Below, one piece after another: positions 7,320-11,730 of a stretch of 11,730 bases of DNA (position 1 is the first letter of the stretch; each line of letters begins with the position of its first letter). The position numbers were made by a program, and so were the translations under genes. This DNA comes from PS1 clade bacterium. GTDB lineage: Bacteria > Pseudomonadota > Alphaproteobacteria > RS24. Below the pieces are notes generated by a model. It had not been told where the DNA came from. It was given only the letters and a program-made list of their open reading frames with translations, and ran no database searches. Location: NCBI GenBank assembly GCA_016779015.1, contig JADHOK010000038.1:1-11730 (forward strand). Direction: 5' to 3'.

Positions 7320-9196
7320 ACCGCTCGCAATTGGAAACCGCCCTGCCATATGCCGATTTGCGCGTGCTGTTAATGGTGTTGTTTCATTATACGGCGGATG
7401 AAAAATGGTTGGCCCCGCCCTACACGCCGCGCCGCAACCCGCTATTGATTGCCGATGAGGATGCGGGACTGCCGGAAGATATTCAGGCCGATATTCGCGC
7501 CCACGCGCTCGAGATTTTATCCGGCGAGAGCGCGGCCGTGCTGCCCGACCCCGACACCGCGCTGCTCAACCGCATGATGACGCATAGCCTGGCCGAAAAA
7601 GTGCCGCCCGAATACGCACCGATGATGCGCGAGCAAATGGGCTTCAAACTTTTGGGGAGCGATATTCCGCGCATTGAGCGCAAACCCGCCGCGCCGATTG
7701 TCATTATTGGTGCCGGTTGCGCCGGTATTGTGCTGGGTAAATTGTTGAACGATCTTGGTCTCGACTACATTATACTTGAGAAGAATACCGAGGTCGGTGG
7801 CACTTGGTGGGAGAATACCTATCCCGGTGCCGGTGTCGATACGCCCAACCACGCTTATAGTTTCAGCTTTGGCAAAACCCATCGCTGGTCGCGATATTTC
7901 TCCCCGCAGGATGAAATTCTCGATTACCTCACGGGCAAAGCCGATGAGTTCCAAGTGCGGCCGCATATTCGTTTCGGTGTCGAAGTGAAGCAGGTTGACT
8001 GGCAGGATGACGCAAAACACTGGAAGTTGACGCTGGCCACGCCGAATGGCGAAGAAAGCATGACCGCGCCCCTTTTGGTCTCAGCGGTTGGGCAAATTTC
8101 GGTTCCCAAACTGCCCGCCATTGACGGGCTGGAAAATTTCAAAGGCCCGCTCTTCCACTCCTCGCATTGGCCCAAAGACCTCGACCTTAAAGGCAAAAAA
8201 GTCGCCATTGTCGGCACCGGCGCATCCTCCATGCAAATCGCGCCGTCGATTGCCGATGAGGTCGCCGAATTGACGATTTTCCAACGCACCCCGCAATGGG
8301 CGCGCCCGATACCGCGCTATCACGAGAGGCTGAGCGATGGGGCGCAATATCTGCTGGAGCATGTGCCGTTTTATGCGCCGTGGTTTCGCTTGACCATGTT
8401 CTGGCGGTATGGCGACGGGCTGCTGCCGTTTTTGAAAAAAGACCCCGAATGGCCGCATCCGCAGCGCGCCATGAACCGCATTAATGACCGCCATCGCGAG
8501 GAGATGGTGCAGCATATCGAGCGCAAACTCGAAGGACGCCCCGACCTGATTGCCAAATCTGTGCCCGACTATCCGCCTTATGGCAAACGCATATTGCTCG
8601 ACAATCATTGGTACGACACCATCCTGAAAGACAATGTGACGCTCAATGATGAGGGCGTGGCGCGGTTTAGCGAAACACAAGTCATCGGCGATAAAGGCAG
8701 CACTTGCGCGCCCGATATTGTCGTTATGGCGACCGGTTTTGAAGTCACCAAAATGGCCAGCCGTATCAATATCACCGGCCCGGCGGGTAATTTATCCGAT
8801 GTCTGGAACGGCGACGACCCGCAGGCTTATTTGGGCATCTCAGTGCCCGATTTTCCGAATTTCTTTATGATGGCAGGGCCGACAACCGGGCTGGGCCATG
8901 GCGGCAGCGGCATGTTCATCGCCGAATGTCACGCCCATTATATCGCCCACACTATTGCCACCATGCTGAATGAGGGCATTGACCAAATGGCTGCGACACC
9001 GGCCGCGCAAGACGCCTATATGACGAAATATAACGAGCGTCACGCCGATATGATTTGGATGCATCCGGGGATGACGACCTATTACCGCAACTCCAAAGGT
9101 CGGGTTTATTCGGTGATGCCTTGGCGGCTGGTCGATTATTGGAACATGACGCGCGCCCCGCGCCTTGAGGATTACGCGACTACCAAGTCGGGATAA
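7310..9196 (+). CDS. Type I Baeyer-Villiger monooxygenase (HAPMO-like, with N-terminal extension)
   Basis: This 628-residue FAD/NADPH enzyme should insert an oxygen atom next to a ketone to give an ester or lactone. FAD binds at VIIGAGCAGIVLG (131-143), and NADPH at VAIVGTGASSMQIAPS (298-313). Between them, FKGPLFHSSHWP (277-288) is an exact match to the Baeyer-Villiger fingerprint FxGxxxHxxxWP. Conserved D177 (YPGAGVD), R326 (FQRTPQW) and the MATGF motif are also present. About 125 residues precede the FAD domain; this extension and the total length resemble 4-hydroxyacetophenone monooxygenase (about 640 residues) rather than cyclohexanone monooxygenase (about 540). The ATG at 7310 overlaps the CoA-transferase by 10 bases and has AAGGGG upstream. 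The 3' end overlaps the convergent carboxyltransferase gene by 17 bases. The substrate cannot be read from sequence; a terpenoid or branched ketone is my inference from the Atu neighbours. Confidence 0.88.
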   Translation: MQLDRSQLETALPYADLRVLLMVLFHYTADEKWLAPPYTPRRNPLLIADEDAGLPEDIQADIRAHALEILSGESAAVLPDPDTALLNRMMTHSLAEKVPPEYAPMMREQMGFKLLGSDIPRIERKPAAPIVIIGAGCAGIVLGKLLNDLGLDYIILEKNTEVGGTWWENTYPGAGVDTPNHAYSFSFGKTHRWSRYFSPQDEILDYLTGKADEFQVRPHIRFGVEVKQVDWQDDAKHWKLTLATPNGEESMTAPLLVSAVGQISVPKLPAIDGLENFKGPLFHSSHWPKDLDLKGKKVAIVGTGASSMQIAPSIADEVAELTIFQRTPQWARPIPRYHERLSDGAQYLLEHVPFYAPWFRLTMFWRYGDGLLPFLKKDPEWPHPQRAMNRINDRHREEMVQHIERKLEGRPDLIAKSVPDYPPYGKRILLDNHWYDTILKDNVTLNDEGVARFSETQVIGDKGSTCAPDIVVMATGFEVTKMASRINITGPAGNLSDVWNGDDPQAYLGISVPDFPNFFMMAGPTTGLGHGGSGMFIAECHAHYIAHTIATMLNEGIDQMAATPAAQDAYMTKYNERHADMIWMHPGMTTYYRNSKGRVYSVMPWRLVDYWNMTRAPRLEDYATTKSG

Positions 9197-11057
9197 ACGG
9201 ACGCTTGCCGCTATTATTGGAAGAAGAGGCTTTTTTACCGACCGGCATGGATTTCAGCGCGCGAATGAGATAAGCGCGCGTATCTTTCGGGTCAATCACC
9301 GCATCAATCTCGTGATACATGGCGGCGTTGAGCGCTTTACCATTGGCAATCATCGCATCCAGCAGCTTGTTGAAAATCGCGTCGCCTTCCTTGCTGCCCT
9401 CGCCACCGGCGGCGGCGATTTCTTTTGAGTAACCAAGCCGCACCGCCCCTTCCAGCCCCATTGGGCCGAACTCGCCGGTCGGCCAAGCGAGCGTCATTTG
9501 CGGCACATGCAGACTGCCCATGCCCATGGCTTGCGCGCCCAGCCCGTAGCCTTTGCGCAACACCACCATAAACACCGGCACAGAAATGCTGGCCCCCGCC
9601 ACCAGCATGGAGGAAGCGCGCCGCACCGTGCCGAATTTCTCGTGCTCGGGCCCAACCATAAAACCGGGCGTGTCGCAAAACGAAACCAGCGGTAACTCGA
9701 AAGCATCGCAAAGCTGCACAAAGCGACCGGCTTTTTCAGCCGCCTCGGCATCAATAGCGCCGCCCAAATGCGCCGGATTATTGGCAATCAGCCCGAAAGG
9801 CCGTCCTTCAATGCGCATAAAACCGGTAATCATGCCCTTGCCATAAGCGCGGCGCAGCTCCAGAAAACTGCCCGTATCGGCAATCATCTCAATGGCGGTG
9901 CGCATATCATAAGCGCGCTTTCGGTCCTCGGGAATAATGTGGCGCAGCTTGCGCTGGTCTTCGCACGCATGGCTTTGTAGCGGGCCTTGAAAATAGCCGA
10001 GCAATTGTTTGGCCATGGCGGTAGCGTGAGCTTCGTCGTCGGCAAGCAAGTCAACGACGCCGTTTTCGGTTTGAATATCCATCGGCCCGACCTCGGTCGG
10101 GGCCACCGCGCCCAGCCCGCCGCCTTCAATCATCGCCGGCCCGCCCATGCCGATATAGCTGTCCTTGGTGGCGATGGTGACATCGGCGCAGCCAAACAGC
10201 ACCGCATTACCGGCAAAGCAGTAGCCATTATTGATGGCGATGCGCGGAGCGACGCCGCTGGCCTGCGCCCAAGTGGCGAAGGTCATTACGTCCAAGCCGC
10301 CGCCGGAGATTTTGCTGGCATCGGTATCGCCGGGGCGGCCGCCGCCACCTTCGGTATAAAATATTGTCGGCAATTGCCATTGATGCGCCATTTCCAAAAC
10401 GCGATCGGTCTTTTTGTGATTGAACAGACCTTGCGTACCGGCCAGCACCGTATAGTCATAGGCCAGCACGGCGGTACGCGCTGCCTCCTCGTCAAACATC
10501 TCGCCATTGACCGCGCCGAAACCGGCGACCAGCCCATCGGCCGGTGTATTATCGATAAGGTCGTCGAGCTGGCGGCGTTGGCGTTGCGCCGCCACCATTA
10601 GCTGACCATATTCGATAAAGCTGCCCTCATCGCACAAATCCTCGACATTCTCGCGCGCCGAGCGATGGCCTTTATCGTGCCGCTTGGCCATTTTCTCGGG
10701 CCGATTGGCATCCAGTGTGCGCGCCAGTCGTGCTTGCAATTCGGCGAGGTCGGCTCGCACCGCATCGAGGTCTTGGGTGTGGCTCTCGCCCTGTTGCGCG
10801 GCGGCGGCCTCACCCACTTCGATGGAGAACACCGGCGCGCCCTCTTCCACCACCTCGCCGACGTAATATTTCAGCGCTTTCACCGTCCCCGAAACCGGCG
10901 CAGCGAGCGCGTGTTGCATTTTCATCGCTTCCAAAATCACCAGCTCCTCACCGGCGCTGACAGCATCGCCCACCGCGACATTGACGCTGTGCACGACCGC
11001 CTGCATCGGTGCAGCGACAGAGGTGACGGATTTGGTTTTATCTTTACTCATGGTCAT
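9180..11057 (-). CDS. Biotin carrier-carboxyltransferase fusion protein of an acyl-CoA carboxylase
   Basis: This 625-residue protein has a biotinyl domain at residues 14-81, with the biotin-accepting lysine K46 in ILEAMKM. An Ala/Gln/Glu-rich helical linker follows (about 84-125), then a two-half carboxyltransferase (about 126-605). The carboxyltransferase shows GAVNGEMFDEEAARTAVLAY (181-200), EGGGGRPGD (236-244), GYCFAGNAVLFG (278-289), NNPAHLGGAIDAEAAEKAGR (426-445) and CDTPGFMVGPEHE (461-473). It lacks a biotin carboxylase domain. The order biotin carrier then carboxyltransferase equals the C-terminal part of single-chain long-chain acyl-CoA carboxylases, so it may be a split form needing a biotin carboxylase made elsewhere. 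Two start codons are possible (11057 and 11051), neither with a strong ribosome site. A carbonic anhydrase lies upstream on the same strand. The acyl-CoA substrate is unknown. Confidence 0.85.
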   Translation of the reverse strand: MTMSKDKTKSVTSVAAPMQAVVHSVNVAVGDAVSAGEELVILEAMKMQHALAAPVSGTVKALKYYVGEVVEEGAPVFSIEVGEAAAAQQGESHTQDLDAVRADLAELQARLARTLDANRPEKMAKRHDKGHRSARENVEDLCDEGSFIEYGQLMVAAQRQRRQLDDLIDNTPADGLVAGFGAVNGEMFDEEAARTAVLAYDYTVLAGTQGLFNHKKTDRVLEMAHQWQLPTIFYTEGGGGRPGDTDASKISGGGLDVMTFATWAQASGVAPRIAINNGYCFAGNAVLFGCADVTIATKDSYIGMGGPAMIEGGGLGAVAPTEVGPMDIQTENGVVDLLADDEAHATAMAKQLLGYFQGPLQSHACEDQRKLRHIIPEDRKRAYDMRTAIEMIADTGSFLELRRAYGKGMITGFMRIEGRPFGLIANNPAHLGGAIDAEAAEKAGRFVQLCDAFELPLVSFCDTPGFMVGPEHEKFGTVRRASSMLVAGASISVPVFMVVLRKGYGLGAQAMGMGSLHVPQMTLAWPTGEFGPMGLEGAVRLGYSKEIAAAGGEGSKEGDAIFNKLLDAMIANGKALNAAMYHEIDAVIDPKDTRAYLIRALKSMPVGKKASSSNNSGKRPFIPTW

Positions 11058-11064
11058 AACTCAT

Positions 11065-11109
11065 GATTTTTCGGTTCACGGTTTTTCGGTTCACGACTTT
11101 TCGGTTCAC
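11065..11109 (+). repeat. Three 15-bp tandem repeats just upstream of the carboxyltransferase fusion gene
   Basis: The units are GATTTTTCGGTTCAC, GGTTTTTCGGTTCAC and GACTTTTCGGTTCAC, directly adjacent and differing only at positions 2-3. They end 8 bases before the first possible start codon of the minus-strand fusion gene, inside its likely leader. Read on the minus strand, they fall in frame within a 33-codon open frame (11145-11044) as VNRKV/VNRKT/VNRKI. The repeat is certain; its role is unknown. Confidence 0.9.
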
Positions 11110-11159
11110 GGGCACCGCAAATACAATCAGCAAATTCTGCACCATGTCCGCCCCCCCAC

Positions 11160-11185
11160 GTGCTGGATAGGCAATTATCCTGCAC
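11160..11185. promoter_or_regulatory. 26-bp inverted repeat, candidate operator
   Basis: Arms GTGCTGGATA (11160-11169) and TATCCTGCAC (11176-11185) are reverse complements at 9 of 10 positions around a 6-base spacer, GGCAAT. No T-tract follows on either strand, so a transcription-factor site is more likely than a terminator. It lies about 100 bases upstream of the fusion gene and about 120 bases upstream of the receptor remnant, so it could have served either. The regulator is unknown. Confidence 0.45.
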
Positions 11186-11305
11186 CACACAGGGGCAGAT
11201 GTGAAGACACGTAAATGGTGAAACCGCAAATGCCGCTTGCCAAGGTTGGGCGAAGATGCGTAGGGTGTAGAGGCCTAATAAGAAAAAAAAGGGGAGGCAA
11301 GGGTC

Positions 11306-11431
11306 ATGGGAGACTAAATTCTTATCAAGACGGTATGCCGTGGTGCGCTCGCAATCGCGCTCGGCTTTGCCGTTGCGCCAGCAGGCGCGCAAGAGCGGGT
11401 GGACGAGGTTATCGTCACCGGCTCTTACATT
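11306..11431 (+). pseudogene. Decayed 5' remnant of a TonB-dependent outer-membrane receptor
   Basis: In one plus-strand frame the sequence reads ATG GGA GAC TAA, then, without interruption, a lipoprotein-free signal peptide and a TonB box. KTVCRGALAIALGFAVAPAG has a positive start, a hydrophobic core and a cleavage region ending AGAQ, and it is followed by ERVDEVIVTGSYI. DEVIVTGS is the typical N-terminal TonB box of these receptors. The plug and 22-strand barrel (normally 600-1000 residues) are missing. After GSYI (11431) the frame enters the antisense of the carbonic anhydrase end and stops at 11483-11485. The in-frame TAA at codon 4 would also block translation from the ATG at 11306, which has GGGGAGG upstream. 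An alternative start at ATT 11318, with GGGAG five bases upstream, cannot be excluded but would give only a 55-codon product. It is probably a deletion scar. Confidence 0.65.
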
Positions 11432-11442
11432 TTTGTGCTGAT

Positions 11443-11730
11443 TTATAGCTTTTCGAAACGGTTGCTTTCGGGCGACAGCGCGTAAAGTTCGCCCGGGCCG
11501 ATATCGTGCCACAGCCCATGCAGGCTGAGCGTGCCGGCCGCCACAGCATCGGCCACAAACGGGTACCCCATCAGATTTTCCAGCGAACCGATGACCCCCT
11601 GATGCCCCATGGAGACCGCGCGCGACGCGTCATCCGCGCCACTGACGCGCTCATAGGCCGGGCGCAGCACGTCCAACCAATGACCGACAAATTCAAAACC
11701 CGAATCCTCGGGCGCAGCTTCGCCCTCGCA
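11443..11730 (-). CDS. Beta-class carbonic anhydrase, C-terminal part
   Basis: The last 95 codons of a carbonic anhydrase run in from the right edge. The enzyme interconverts CO2 and bicarbonate using a zinc ion. The family is shown by FEFVGHWLDVLRPA near the start of the visible part, the helix VIGSLENLMGYPFVADAVAAG, and especially the C-terminal signature LSLHGLWHDIGPGELYALSP. The visible cysteine at the edge lies past the zinc site; the zinc ligands (Cys, His, Cys) would be upstream, outside the window. The reading frame is open to the edge, so the TTG at 11676 is not a real start. The stop is followed after about a dozen bases by the broken receptor fragment on the other strand. Its position upstream of a carboxylase gene fits bicarbonate supply, but co-transcription across a 385-base gap is uncertain. 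Confidence 0.85.
   Translation of the reverse strand, partial: CEGEAAPEDSGFEFVGHWLDVLRPAYERVSGADDASRAVSMGHQGVIGSLENLMGYPFVADAVAAGTLSLHGLWHDIGPGELYALSPESNRFEKL

Larger units (their letters stand above)
11058..11442. other. 385-base non-coding gap with repeats and a decayed gene start
   Basis: No intact gene is seen here. From left to right it holds three 15-bp tandem repeats (11065-11109), a C-rich run (11148-11158), a 26-bp inverted repeat (11160-11185), an A-tract (11282-11290) and the 5' remnant of a TonB-dependent receptor gene reading right (from 11306). The promoter of the carboxyltransferase fusion must lie here, but I cannot pick -35/-10 boxes with confidence. No clear terminator follows the carbonic anhydrase gene. 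Confidence 0.6.

Noticed and set aside
7310..9196. Simple N-hydroxylating or flavin monooxygenase (FMO) identity
   Set aside because: The fingerprint FxGxxxHxxxWP, with conserved D177 and R326, favours a type I Baeyer-Villiger enzyme over FMO or N-hydroxylase.
11215..11448. 77-codon plus-strand frame with Cys/Arg-rich product
   Set aside because: The neighbouring frame carries a real signal peptide and TonB box, so this Cys/Arg-rich frame is its shadow.
11054..11512. 152-codon minus-strand frame across the gap
   Set aside because: It overlaps the carbonic anhydrase 3' end out of frame, and its tail is only the 15-bp repeat read in another phase (REPKSREPKN). No motif is seen.

Overview
The window is a chromosomal catabolic region from a moderately GC-rich proteobacterium. 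An alphaproteobacterium is my best guess, from the codon style and the gene set, but no rRNA or marker gene confirms it. It contains eight protein genes (two cut by the window edges), one broken gene remnant, and a single non-coding stretch longer than 300 bases. I see no tRNA, rRNA, CRISPR array, insertion sequence or phage gene.

Left half (1-5966): a rearranged acyclic-terpene-utilisation (Atu) cluster. On the minus strand, reading right to left, are atuA, the geranyl-CoA carboxylase beta subunit (atuC), an enoyl-CoA hydratase (atuE) and the first 162 codons of the biotin carboxylase alpha subunit (atuF). They are packed with a 1-base overlap or gaps of 22 and 12 bases. The acyl-CoA dehydrogenase (atuD) is transcribed divergently from a 94-base control region. 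Together these encode the core of citronellyl/geranyl-CoA breakdown: dehydrogenation, gamma-carboxylation of the beta-methyl branch, then hydration. atuB, atuG and atuH are not in the window.

Middle (6060-9196): a family III (CaiB/BaiF) CoA-transferase and an overlapping type I Baeyer-Villiger monooxygenase lie downstream of atuD on the same strand. They are not part of the Pseudomonas atu operon. A reasonable inference is that they feed ring-opened or ketone-derived branched acids into the Atu core, for example from cyclic monoterpene ketones.

Right part (9180-11730, minus strand): an unusual biotin-carrier/carboxyltransferase fusion without a biotin carboxylase domain ends convergently with the monooxygenase, overlapping it by 17 bases. 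A 385-base gap follows, then the 3' end of a beta-carbonic anhydrase, which could supply bicarbonate to the carboxylases. The gap holds a triplicated 15-bp repeat, a 26-bp inverted repeat and, on the plus strand, the decayed 5' end of a TonB-dependent receptor gene (signal peptide and TonB box only). Short tandem repeats occur at three gene boundaries.
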